Part shown: piece by piece, positions 24,101 through 29,988 of the stretch
Layout of the letters: every line of letters begins with the position of its first letter
Position numbering within the stretch: the first letter of the stretch is position 1
DNA from: Cladocopium goreaui
Lineage: Eukaryota; Sar; Dinophyceae; Suessiales; Symbiodiniaceae
Direction: 5' to 3'
Length of the DNA stretch: 64,000 bases
Assembly (NCBI GenBank): GCA_947184155.2
Contig: CAMXCT020001492.1
Span: forward strand, 1-64,000
Program-made: the position numbers and the translations under genes
Notes under the pieces: generated by a model
The model's database searches: none
What the model saw: only the letters and a program-made list of their open reading frames with translations
Told to the model about the DNA's origin: nothing

Positions 24101-27100
24101 GCCGAAAGCAACTTCAGAAAAGCCCGTCTGCAGGCAAAGATACTGGGACGGGTCGCCTGCAAGTTCCATGCGAACCTCATTATGCAAGAGCGGACCAGGG
24201 ACGACAAAGTTGTGGAAGTACAAAGTTTGGCAGCCGCTGCAGAACAGAGGCACGTGGAGGTACTCGATGGGGCCGTAGTAGTGCGTGAGCACAGTGGTTC
24301 GCCACTGCAAGTTTCCTTTGGGAAACAAGGCACGGCGATTCAACGGCAGCACATCAGCATGGGTAAGTCTCCGGAGTGTGGAAACACTGCAGTAAACACA
24401 GCGGCGACCTCCCCATTGCAAAGTACGCTCCGCCATGGCGACGGCTAGCGTCGAACGAATGAAGAGGTTGCAAGCTGGGAAGTCTCGAACGAAGATGGCC
24501 AGGTCAGAATGGAAACTACTTTTGCAGTCAGTTGTCAATCATCGGACTCGGTTCCTTCCCGCTTGATTGAAAGACGAAGCCAAGATGATCCGAGCCCGTG
24601 TTACGGGGAAGGTCGAGACCAGAAGCAAACGGCGGAGCCGTGCGTGTTGGAAAGACGTGGCGGAGCCGGAAAGGTGGTGCTTGGATGGCGGAGCCGTGTA
24701 TGTTGGAAAGACGTGGCGGAGCCGGAAAGGTGGTGCTTGGCTGGTGGAGCTGTGTATGTTGGGAACAGACACTTGCGGAAGCGGAGCCGCAAAAGTTAGG
24801 CTTAGATGGCGGAGCTGTGCGGGTTGGAAAGACGTGGCGGAGCCGGAAAGGTGGTGCTTGGATGGCGGAGCCGTGTCTGTTGGGAACAGAAGGTGGAGCC
24901 GGAAAGCCGTTGGATGAAGTGTGAAAAGCAAAACCAAAATCAACCAAAGAAAATACACGGACGACAAAAGGAAGCGAAGACGGTAGGCACAAACATTTGC
25001 GGAAGCAAAACATTAGTTGCCAGAAAGAAAACAAAAGTTTGGAAACTATAGTTTTTTCAGCGGAAACAAACGTTTTGCGGAAACGTTTGAAACAGCACGA
25101 AAAAACAAACACAGTACCCCAATGGTGGAAAGGTTTATTTTTCCGGAAGAAACCAAAGTTTGCCTAAAGGGTTTGTTTCCAGAGACAAAACAAACTTCGC
25201 ACAATATACTTTCAAACAAAGGTTTCCAACAAAACAAACAAACAAAACTACCGAAAAAAAGGTTTGTCTTGGAGAGTTTCAAACTAGTTCGGTGGAAGTT
25301 TGTTTCAAGGTTTCGGTTTAAAAACAAAGGTTGTGGAAAAAGGTTTGTTTGCGACGAGAAAACAATTCTTTTCGATCAAAAACTTTAGTTTCCACAGGAA
25401 AAACCTTGGTTTTCAATGAGGTTTCCAGCCGTGCCAAATTGGCAGCAAACGTTAGTTTCGACTGCAGAAACAAACCTTTTCTTGTGCCGCTGAACGTTTG
25501 TTTCCTATCATGAAACTGAGGTTTTGCAACGGGGAACGTTTGTTTTTACTGGAAAACAAACTCTTGGGCGCAACCCTACTGGAGAGAGAGGGGAAAGGGG
25601 TCAGCCCATACATGTTCCACAAGTTCAGCCAACTCGGCCCCACAATAGGCTTGTTAGGGAAACAACTGTTTAGATACTGTTATATAATGTAATGAAACTA
25701 ATGCCGGCTGGTGATAGTAACGATGATAGTTACTCATGATTTGAATTACTGGTGATAGCCACCCATGAGAGTAGGGATGGTTTATGCGAAGTAATGATCA
25801 TGTCAACTACCATAAAATCACCAGAAGAACTCACCATCTTTGCTCAAGTGGATAGAAACTGGCTAAAACACCAATCTGAGTGGGTTTGCCAGAAAATATG
25901 GTATTCCAAAACTTGATGGTTTGAAATCGATGTTTCTCTTAAGGCTACCATAAATCAGGGATCATCGGGGTTTTCCGTTCCCAAACAACAGCATATCATG
26001 TTGTTGAAGATATTTTCCGTACATATGGCAGTGTGTCAAAACCTTGTACCCCTGGTGAACATCAAAATAGCTGGTAAATGGATGTTCATCCCCTAATAAA
26101 CTGTATCTATAGGTATTGATCCATACCCATATCTTGTCCCAGATCCCGTTATACCTGACTACATCTCATCGCGATCATCTCCGATCTCCAAGAATCTCTG
26201 ATAAAAAAATCCCAACAGATGATGTCATCGTTCAGGTGGTAAAATGCAAGTGGTTTGAATACCCTCTGGTAATTTAACATAGCTATTGAAAATGGCCATT
26301 TATAGTGGATTTTCCCATGAAAAATGGTGATTTTCCATAGCTATGTTAGTTTACCAGAGGGTAAACGAAATCATTGAAACCTACATTGAGCCTATAACCA
26401 TCATGTGAAGAAAAGAAATGACAAGGAACACCTAGAGAACGCGTTGTCAAGAGAAAACAACGTATCCAAAGAAATGGATATCAAGAACAAGGTGCAAGGA
26501 GAATGAGTTGTTTAGACAAGGAACCCCACATCTATAGGTCCATCGATCCCTTAAATTTGTGGTTGCTTATCTATCTCAGTTAACTCTCCCAGGACATGTC
26601 CTTTAGTTAACTCTCCCACATCTCACATCAAACATGCCTTTTTATATACCATCTGGTTATTTAACAGTTCGCCATGGAAAGATCCACCCATTTTATAGCT
26701 AGGTAAACCATCTATTTCGATTAGGGCCATGGCAAAAAACCATGGCAAACTGTTAGTCATAACCAGAGGGTATTGTTTTTTTCATGTTATCTTTGTCATC
26801 CCTGGGTCCCTGGGTGTTGATATCAGTTGATCCTGGAAATGTCCATGCCAACATCCCGCGAATCCCATGAACATGTTTGAGATGTTCCCAGTGAATGAAT
26901 GTGTTGGAAAAGTAGACCGGATGATGTTTGTTTGGTATTCATATGTATTCATGGCCTATAAGATTGAAGTATCTAGAGGTTCCCTATTCCTGGCCTATGG
27001 ATGTAACATGTTCAATAATCTGAAGTAAACCATGGTATTCCGGTGATATCTTTGTTCATATCTAAACCATCGAAAAGTAAACCTCAAAGATTTCATGGCA

Positions 27101-29209
27101 CAAAATCCAAAAACATCACGTCAATATTCCCACTTGGTGGCTCATCCCACGAATCGTAAGTCAGTTATATCCCAGTTATAAGTGGATTAACCCTACTTAT
27201 CTCACGAACATAACCAGGGATATAACCTACTTAAGTATTTAAGTGGAGGTTTCCTAAAATAGGGCTACTCCCAATCATCATCCATGTTATTTTCAGATTT
27301 TCCATGAAATAAATCATCCAGCGAGCTTGGGCTAACCCCCATTGATGCCGCGTCACTGAGATGATCCATGCGCTGTTGAGCCCGACATCCGGCGGCAGCC
27401 CAGCGGCCAGGGCGAAGGCCACGGCTTCTGGGACCAGTGCCAACGCCACGGTGAGACCGCAGAGAAACCTGAAAAAAATGGCGGAGCTCCCCGGGTCCAA
27501 TGGGATTTTCATGGAATATCTAATCGGATGTAGAACCAACCATGGGATATATTGAGTTTTTTGTTTAAACCAGGATATGTATATCATTGAAACATGATGA
27601 CATGATGCGTATATCTATACATATATGTATATATATATATGTATATATATATATTATATATATGTGTATGATTCATGGATATTATCAGGATATTCTTAAG
27701 TCTTAAGTGATAATTATATCTAATTATCTGATACAAGCCGAAATGCTGGGAACATTGATGGACCTTTTAGGGGTATATTCTATCAACTGTCTAACCACCA
27801 TGGTAAGGCCACCTACGTGGAGGATATTTCACCCAGTTACAAATGGAATATGACCCTCCTTGGGGGATTTCATAACCAGGGACTTAGATGTATATCAACC
27901 ATTGGTAAAAAAATATATGCATATATGGCATATACTGCTAGTACAGTTTAGGGGTAGCGTGAGTACACTGTATATATCAACTCTACTCTGGTACTTGGAG
28001 AATCATCCCCCTTAGCAGGTTACTAAGCCGCTTGTGGTCGTTGTCAGTCCCCGATACGAATCGGGTTATTCCATTAGTGGGTGAACTGACCCCACTTACT
28101 AACCAGTTATTATACACCCTCTAGTCAACTAACATCAACTAACATAACTATGGAAAATCACAATTTTCAAGGGGTAAATCCACTATAAATGGATGGAAAA
28201 TCACCATTTTCAACGGGTAAATCCGCTATTTCTACGGCCATTGTCAAGTTCGCAAAGTGTAACAAATTACCAGAGGGTAAGTAGGATGATCCTCCAGGTA
28301 CTGCCGCACTTCCCGAAACATCATTTTTGTTGGTTGCTGCATCCCCCAACGTTCATCAAAGTGGTCCATTTTTGTGGATTTGTGCAGGTTTTTGCAAGGT
28401 TTATGGCAAAATGGTGGTATTTTATCGAGCTTTGTGGTGGTTTTTATGGTGGATTTTTCGTAGTTGTAATTAATGGGATGTCAGCCATAGTGTTTTTTGT
28501 ATAGATTGAGTTGGATCCCATGGGATATATAACCAGCAATGTGACCGTCGAGTTTTTATTTACCAGGATATGAATATCATTGAAACATGATGTCTATGTA
28601 TATATATATACATAAGTACATAATTCATGGATACTATTGAATTATTGGGATAGTCTCAGGTGACCATTGATAATCATGTGATACAATGATACAACCCAAA
28701 GTCTTGGGAGTTTATGTGGATGAATGGAGGATTCTTACAATACCAAGTTAGGATTTCCAACCATAATCGGATATGTTTTTTCCGGGGTTGATTGGCTCTA
28801 ATGATGATTAAATGTGAATAGATGTGCCAGTCATGCTTTTAGTCAGGCTCCAGGAGGCACATATAGTGTGGGTCTTCCAAGTTCTGGAATTTTAGAGGGT
28901 TCAATGGAGTTTTGAGGGTTTACAAATGGCTTTGTGATGGATATATCTGGGCTGATGGGGTTTTAATGGGATATGTTTAGATATTTCATGGGCGTTTATT
29001 GGGTCTAATGGTGGTGTACTGTCATATATATATATATATACACACATTCTGTGTTCCATGGCCAGGCTCGATTACCAGAGGATGCATTTTTCGTCCCTTT
29101 TCCCAACTGAGCGCTGAAAACCAAGCAGCTCCAGTCTCAGATTGCCCAACTTCGAGCGCCAGCCTGAGGGCTTCTGCATGTCATCATCACTCTCACTGGA
29201 GTCCGACAT
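5229..29209 (-). CDS. Gene 1: SulP/SLC26-type anion transporter (multi-exon, 3' end not found)
   Basis: This is a minus-strand gene assembled from 17 short exons. SulP proteins are membrane anion transporters or exchangers (bicarbonate, sulfate and similar ions). Family landmarks appear in order: [119 protein letters not shown] with [73 protein letters not shown]. The residue joining exons 2 and 4 (about 10-15 residues) is unresolved, and the last helices and STAS domain were not found. All 14 resolved acceptors are AG|G; donors are mostly GC, with three GA and two GT. Fourteen of the exon joins keep frame, which argues for a working gene. Substrate cannot be read from sequence. Confidence 0.9.
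5839..5868 (-). CDS. SulP micro-exon 16 (30 nt)
   Basis: Acceptor GCTGAG|GATTCC. It encodes (Q)IPVSALVGV plus AT of the Met. IPxxALVGVM is a strong SulP block. Donor GTGAT|GCATCT (GC). Confidence 0.85.
6379..6427 (-). CDS. SulP exon 15
   Basis: Acceptor GCACAG|GGCTCT. It encodes (G)[15 protein letters not shown], a membrane helix in the expected position. Donor AGCA|GCCACT (GC) forms CAG ATT with exon 16. Confidence 0.85.
6648..6703 (-). CDS. SulP exon 14
   Basis: Acceptor ATTGAG|GTCAAT. It encodes [18 protein letters not shown], matching the family's SMINVNSGGRGRLSG region. Donor GCAG|GCGGGA (GC). Confidence 0.9.
6921..6981 (-). CDS. SulP exon 13 ([14 protein letters not shown])
   Basis: It encodes [19 protein letters not shown], nearly the invariant SulP block. 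Donor GGACA|GCATCT (GC) completes a Gln codon with the next exon. Confidence 0.9.
7090..7152. mobile_element. family J element, partial
   Basis: It ends AATATTCCAGCACCATGGAGCAT, the right end of the element whose fuller copy is at 38,413. Confidence 0.5.
7563..7639 (-). CDS. SulP exon 12 (LIDEIT...GQG)
   Basis: Acceptor GACTTAG|GTCGTT. It encodes [20 protein letters not shown] then ECLGQ. Donor CAAG|GACCGG (GA) joins AAGAG|GACTGG to give CTTGGCCAAGGACTGGCC, that is LGQGLA, the expected family sequence. This is the cleanest GA-AG intron in the window. Confidence 0.9.
7800..7926. repeat. AT/ATAC microsatellite
   Basis: Runs of (AT)n and ATAC/ATAT. It lies in the SulP intron between exons 11 and 12. 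Confidence 0.9.
8227..8307 (-). CDS. SulP exon 11
   Basis: Acceptor GCTGAG|GGATGC. It encodes [20 protein letters not shown] then AAVGLLE. Donor CTGGA|GTGCCT is a canonical GT and restores GAG TCG across the intron, giving [15 protein letters not shown]. Confidence 0.85.
8483..8536. repeat. AT microsatellite
   Basis: Simple (AT)n and (TATA) runs in the intron upstream of SulP exon 11. Confidence 0.85.
8668..8805. mobile_element. family F inverted-repeat element
   Basis: Begins GAAGTTTCCTAAAATTCGGG and ends with the inverse pattern CCCATGACTTCAGAAACTTCC; the centre contains GACCATCCAGCTATCGGGG. Confidence 0.6.
9141..9187 (-). CDS. tentative SulP exon 10b
   Basis: Minus-strand reading gives [16 protein letters not shown]; donor AC|GCAGGC fits exon 11 in phase (ACG GAT GCG). 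SLPF could match the family's GLPxF. The acceptor is CACAG|T rather than AG|G, and the join to exon 10 is unclear. Confidence 0.35.
9262..9338. mobile_element. MITE family A, decayed copy
   Basis: Only the right end GATTACCAGAGGGTA and internal TATAAATGG/CCATTGCCATG blocks are kept. Confidence 0.45.
9601..9651 (-). CDS. SulP exon 10 (TPxVGD motif)
   Basis: Acceptor GCGCAG|GGCTGC. It encodes (R)[18 protein letters not shown]-x-V-G-D is a SulP landmark. The 3' end may be at TT|GTTG or TT|GAAG, three bases apart. The preceding 4.5-kb intron carries the 2.3-kb inverted element. Confidence 0.75.
9790..9902. mobile_element. MITE family A, diverged copy
   Basis: TACCCTCTGGATATTGAATT at the left and TAACCAAAGGGATA at the right, with CTTTCCATAGCTACG between. 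Confidence 0.65.
9998..10066. repeat. ATC/ATG trinucleotide microsatellite
   Basis: (ATC)n run with a few interruptions, inside SulP intron 9. Confidence 0.9.
10906..11024. mobile_element. family E inverted-repeat element
   Basis: Left end CTGGTTGGTGGTTGG and right end AACAACCAACCAG are inverted; the interior has TCAGTTGGGATGATGAAATT. Confidence 0.75.
11043..11101. repeat. ATAGATTAACC minisatellite, left part
   Basis: 11-bp unit ATTAACCATAG repeated. The same array in the same orientation resumes at 13,420, so the element between them appears to be inserted in the array. Confidence 0.8.
11164..11323. repeat. 44-bp tandem array (left, inverted copy)
   Basis: About four units of CTGTATTATACAGTGCCAGA.../GGAGGTTCCGGAGC.... 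Each unit holds a near-perfect palindrome CTGTATTATACAG. One unit is shortened. Confidence 0.85.
12484..12962. repeat. TAGTG pentanucleotide satellite
   Basis: Long run of GTAGT/GGAGT/GTAAT five-base units. Because five is not a multiple of three and the units lack stops on one strand, it yields long spurious frames. Confidence 0.95.
12965..13276. repeat. 44-bp tandem array (right copy, seven units)
   Basis: AGCTCCGGAACCTCCTCTGG starts recur at 12,971, 13,015, 13,059, 13,103, 13,147, 13,191 and 13,235, exactly 44 bp apart and almost identical. Confidence 0.95.
13296..13366. repeat. short TCTAGAATAGTCGTGGTTTC tandem
   Basis: About three units of TTTTTCTAGAATAGTCGTGG, internal to the right end of the 2.3-kb element. 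Confidence 0.8.
13420..13523. repeat. ATAGATTAACC minisatellite, right part
   Basis: Continues the 11-bp array seen at 11,043-11,101. Confidence 0.85.
13640..13760. repeat. AGAAACCCC degenerate tandem
   Basis: CAGAAACCCCAGAAACC units recur on both strands. Confidence 0.6.
14170..14276 (-). CDS. SulP exon 9 ([16 protein letters not shown])
   Basis: Acceptor CCCCAG|GTGCTG. It encodes [20 protein letters not shown] then [15 protein letters not shown]. Donor GTGAG|GCGGGC (GC) supplies the first two bases of an Arg codon completed by exon 10. Confidence 0.9.
14765..14791 (-). CDS. SulP micro-exon 8 (27 nt)
   Basis: Acceptor GACCAG|GAGGCA, nine codons EAGLAALIT, donor ACA|GTGCCT. It joins in phase 0 on both sides and gives a helix of near-family length, [20 protein letters not shown]. 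Confidence 0.6.
15085..15228. mobile_element. family F element
   Basis: GGGTTTCCTAAAACAGGGGTACC at the left mirrors GGGTACCCCATAAAAATGGAAACC at the right. It lies just downstream of SulP exon 7. Confidence 0.65.
15277..15320 (-). CDS. SulP exon 7
   Basis: Acceptor GACTAG|GCGCAT; with the A left by exon 6 the join is AGC. It encodes [15 protein letters not shown]. Donor GGA|GAGGAT (GA). Conservation here is weak in the family; phase agreement on both sides is the main support. Confidence 0.6.
15984..16098 (-). CDS. SulP exon 6 (PVMIGFxNGLA motif)
   Basis: Acceptor TTGCAG|GTGAAA. It encodes [20 protein letters not shown] then [18 protein letters not shown]. The PVMIGFxNGLA block is among the clearest SulP signatures. 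Donor GGGA|GATGAC (GA) leaves one base. Confidence 0.9.
16175..16216. repeat. AT microsatellite
   Basis: (TATA)n run immediately left of a MITE family B copy, within SulP intron 5. Confidence 0.8.
16217..16340. mobile_element. MITE family B copy
   Basis: TACCCTCTGGTTATTTAACA at the left; TTAGTCATAACCAGATGGTA at the right. The CCATGG-containing interior (AGCCATGGAAA...CATGGCAAACTG) separates it from family A. Confidence 0.75.
16507..16616. mobile_element. family D element
   Basis: Starts ATGGGTATGGGCCAATACC and ends GGTTTTGACACACTGCCATA; inverted ends. Reverse orientation to the copies at 26,023 and 35,391. Confidence 0.75.
16938..16994 (-). CDS. SulP exon 5
   Basis: Acceptor GTAG|GTGATC. 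It encodes 19 codons, [19 protein letters not shown], a SulP helix. Donor TTG|GCCACC (GC) joins in phase 0 to [11 protein letters not shown], matching the family spacing. Confidence 0.85.
18066..18106. repeat. AT/GT microsatellite
   Basis: (AT)n followed by (GT)n between SulP exons 4 and 5. Confidence 0.9.
18353..18450 (-). CDS. SulP exon 4 (GRP-M-GATG motif)
   Basis: Acceptor CCAG|GTCGTCC. It encodes (G)[18 protein letters not shown] then [14 protein letters not shown]. GRPxMxxGATG is a conserved SulP motif. The donor is GCA|GCAGCT (GC); a tandem GCA|GCT three bases on is also possible. A family A MITE (18,500-18,606) lies 50 nt upstream of the acceptor. Confidence 0.85.
18500..18606. mobile_element. 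MITE family A copy
   Basis: TACCCTCTGGTAATTTGTTA to GTTAGTTTACCAGAGGGTA; interior GAAAATGGCCAATTTATAG. Adjacent to SulP exon 4. Confidence 0.85.
18918..18966 (-). CDS. tentative SulP exon 3
   Basis: Read on the minus strand the segment gives [16 protein letters not shown], which would fit before [11 protein letters not shown]. It has no allowed GT/GC/GA donor in the phase needed to join exon 4, so it is only a candidate. Confidence 0.2.
19100..19738 (-). CDS. LRR gene exon 2 (frame-broken)
   Basis: Acceptor CCCCAG|GTGTCT. The reading runs [20 protein letters not shown], then a helical segment, then [20 protein letters not shown] and tandem 23-residue repeats. The repeats stay recognisable on DNA level as 69-bp units in three successive frames: before the 5-nt duplication (about 19,738-19,420), after it (about 19,418-19,266), and after the second break (to about 19,100). 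Confidence 0.7.
20048..20145. mobile_element. family E element
   Basis: CTGGTTGGTGGTTTCAACCC to CCAAACCACCAACCAG, 98 bp, with TCAGTTGGGATTATTATTCC inside. Confidence 0.85.
20541..21008. repeat. TCTGGCATAT/TCTGGCATTC 15-bp satellite
   Basis: About 31 units of TCTGGCATATCT or TCTGGCATTCTA, period 15 or 30. The unit is a multiple of three and free of stops on several frames. Confidence 0.95.
21026..21265. repeat. 40-bp tandem array
   Basis: Unit of 40 bp containing GGTTGAGGTCCGGCAGGGAA, about six copies, nearly identical. It follows the TCTGGCA satellite directly. Confidence 0.95.
21278..21385. repeat. GACGAGGAC purine-rich tract
   Basis: Purine-rich (GAGGACGAC)n then (GAGGAG)n; strand-asymmetric, may form triplex or slip structures. 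Confidence 0.85.
21448..21529 (-). CDS. LRR gene exon 1
   Basis: ATG at 21,529 in context CGCCATGGCG, 27 codons plus G. Donor CTTG|GCAGGA (GC) gives a Gly codon with exon 2, keeping phase. Confidence 0.55.
22355..22465. mobile_element. MITE-like inverted repeat, family A relative
   Basis: ACGTAGCTATGGAAAATCACC mirrors CCATTTTCCATAGCTACG; ends are TTGCCATTGCCATA/TTGCCATTACCATA rather than the usual ends. Confidence 0.5.
22570..22694. mobile_element. MITE family A copy
   Basis: TACCCTCTGGTAAACATAAA to TTTGTATGTTTACCAGATGGTA. Confidence 0.75.
22787..22893. mobile_element. MITE family C copy
   Basis: TACCCTCCGTGAAATTAAC left, TTAATTTACCAGAGGGTA right; interior ACATAGACCCTGGCA mirrors TGTCAGGGTCTATGT. 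Shares ends with family A but a different core. Confidence 0.75.
23493..24538 (-). pseudogene. KDZ-transposon-type cysteine-cluster protein, frame-broken
   Basis: One minus-strand frame (24,538-23,714) contains [20 protein letters not shown] followed by CQTLYFHNF, a C-x2-C then Y-x-H-N pattern. A second frame (23,888-23,493) contains [14 protein letters not shown] then [10 protein letters not shown]. From memory of the family these resemble the CxC5/CxC6 cysteine clusters found with KDZ (Kyakuja-Dileera-Zisupton) transposases. The two parts overlap in different frames, so a frameshift or a short intron lies near 23,714-23,888. The catalytic domain was not recognised. It lies in SulP intron 2, so a transposon remnant is likely. 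Confidence 0.55.
24630..24910. repeat. GGCGGAGCC minisatellite
   Basis: Units of about 60 bp, GGAAAGACGTGGCGGAGCCG with GGAAAGGTGGTGCTTGGATG, about five partial copies on the plus strand. Confidence 0.85.
24985..25570. repeat. degenerate AAACAAAC/GTTTGTTT tract
   Basis: Dozens of GGAAACAAACGTTT, CGGAAACGTTTG and AAAGGTTTGTTT motifs at irregular spacing on both strands. No coding pattern. Confidence 0.7.
26023..26130. mobile_element. family D element
   Basis: ATATGGCAGTGTGTCAAAACC to GGTATTGATCCATACCCATA. Confidence 0.8.
26260..26363. mobile_element. MITE family A copy
   Basis: TACCCTCTGGTAATTTAAC to GTTAGTTTACCAGAGGGTA, 104 bp, close to the consensus. Confidence 0.9.
26647..26772. mobile_element. 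MITE family B copy
   Basis: TACCATCTGGTTATTTAACA to TTAGTCATAACCAGAGGGTA. Confidence 0.8.
27164..27232. mobile_element. family H element
   Basis: AGTTATAAGTGGATTAACCC then ACTTATCTCACGAACATAACC and AGGGATATAACC. A fuller copy is at 53,230. Confidence 0.5.
27243..27345. mobile_element. family F element abutting SulP exon 2
   Basis: GGAGGTTTCCTAAAATAGGGC at the left; AGCGAGCTTGGGCTAACCCCC at the right, a dozen bases from the exon 2 donor. Confidence 0.65.
27357..27468 (-). CDS. SulP exon 2 (first helices)
   Basis: Acceptor TTTTTTCAG|G. It encodes [20 protein letters not shown] then [17 protein letters not shown]. The [12 protein letters not shown] block is the hallmark of the SulP first helix. 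The 3' end is taken at TCA|GTGACG but AAC A|GC is possible. A family F element begins about 12 nt into the following intron. Confidence 0.85.
27607..27668. repeat. AT microsatellite
   Basis: (TATA)n run in the upstream part of SulP intron 1. Confidence 0.85.
28112..28279. mobile_element. MITE family A, with internal duplication
   Basis: Left end TACACCCTCTAGTCAACTAAC; right end AACAAATTACCAGAGGGTA. The block GGAAAATCACxATTTTCAA.GGGTAAATCC occurs twice in tandem. Confidence 0.65.
29127..29209 (-). CDS. SulP exon 1 (start codon)
   Basis: ATG at 29,209 opens an acidic then polar N-terminus ([20 protein letters not shown]...), 27 codons plus CT. The donor is CT|GCTTGG (GC type) and joins exon 2 as GAG CTG TTT, giving ...[16 protein letters not shown], which lines up with the usual SulP entry into the first helix. 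An upstream in-frame ATG exists, but TTTCAG near 29,254 could be a spliced-leader acceptor, which favours this start. Confidence 0.75.
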
Positions 29210-29936
29210 GGCGACGCGTTGAAGGTGAGCCCGGCTCAGTTCGAATGCGTCTGTCCTGAAATTGATTTGCGATGTGCGACTTTTTAACATGACCTGTCAT
29301 ATATGAAGAATTGGAGATCGTCAGAAAAATCGGACCTGACCTGAATTTTCATCACTTTACAAATTGTGTTTCATGGTTCCTCTTTCAATTTCAAAGTTGA
29401 TTTGTTCGAGGAGTATCATAGAATTCTTGCAGTTTTGGTTTGTGCCTTTTTCTTGCGATGCTTTCATGCTCGACATCGACAAGTTCGCCATGCACCATCC
29501 AAATCATCCAAATCATCCAAGCTGATATACCAACAGTTGTCACTCAAAGCCAACCATGAACAATTTACCTCACCTATTTTGCGAGGCTACGGTCTGACCT
29601 GACGTGGCATGTGAAACATGACTCCGTATACAGATTCCCCGATTCCCCAGTCCTGATTTCTCACTGGGATCATCACCTATAACCTACATTATATCTATAT
29701 CTATACCCATAGGATCCATGTATGGTATATATGCTAACATTGGGGGTATATTGATGGTAAATGTTACCATATATGGCATACATGGATCCTATGAGATATA
29801 TATATATATATTATGTGTGTGTGTGAGTGGAACATGCCCCCAGTTATACACACATATAGTTCAACAATGTTCAACAACACCCCTAGATACTTTAGATGCC
29901 CGGGAGCCGCACCCGGTTCTTTTTCAGGAGCGATAC
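29210..29936. promoter_or_regulatory. interval between gene 2 and SulP start
   Basis: This about 0.7-kb interval separates the last recognised gene 2 exon from the SulP ATG. It contains TTTCAG near 29,254, a plausible trans-splice acceptor for a spliced leader, and an (AT)n run near 29,790. No promoter motif can be called by eye. Confidence 0.35.
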
Positions 29937-29988
29937 CTTGAGGTATGGCCTGAAACTGATGTGAAACTGGCGACAAATCGAGCACGTC
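29937..29988 (-). CDS. gene 2 probable exon near 3' end
   Basis: Acceptor CCGAAG|GACGTG; phase 0 with the exon before; encodes DVLDLSPVSHQFQAIPQ; donor CAAG|GTATCG. No stop codon placed. Confidence 0.4.

Noticed and set aside
23828-24448. 206-codon plus-strand frame
   Set aside because: Antisense to the KDZ-type cysteine-cluster segment, which has the better protein signal.
24528-25112. 194-codon minus-strand frame and its plus-strand partners
   Set aside because: Reads through the GGCGGAGCC minisatellite; repeated peptide in multiple frames.
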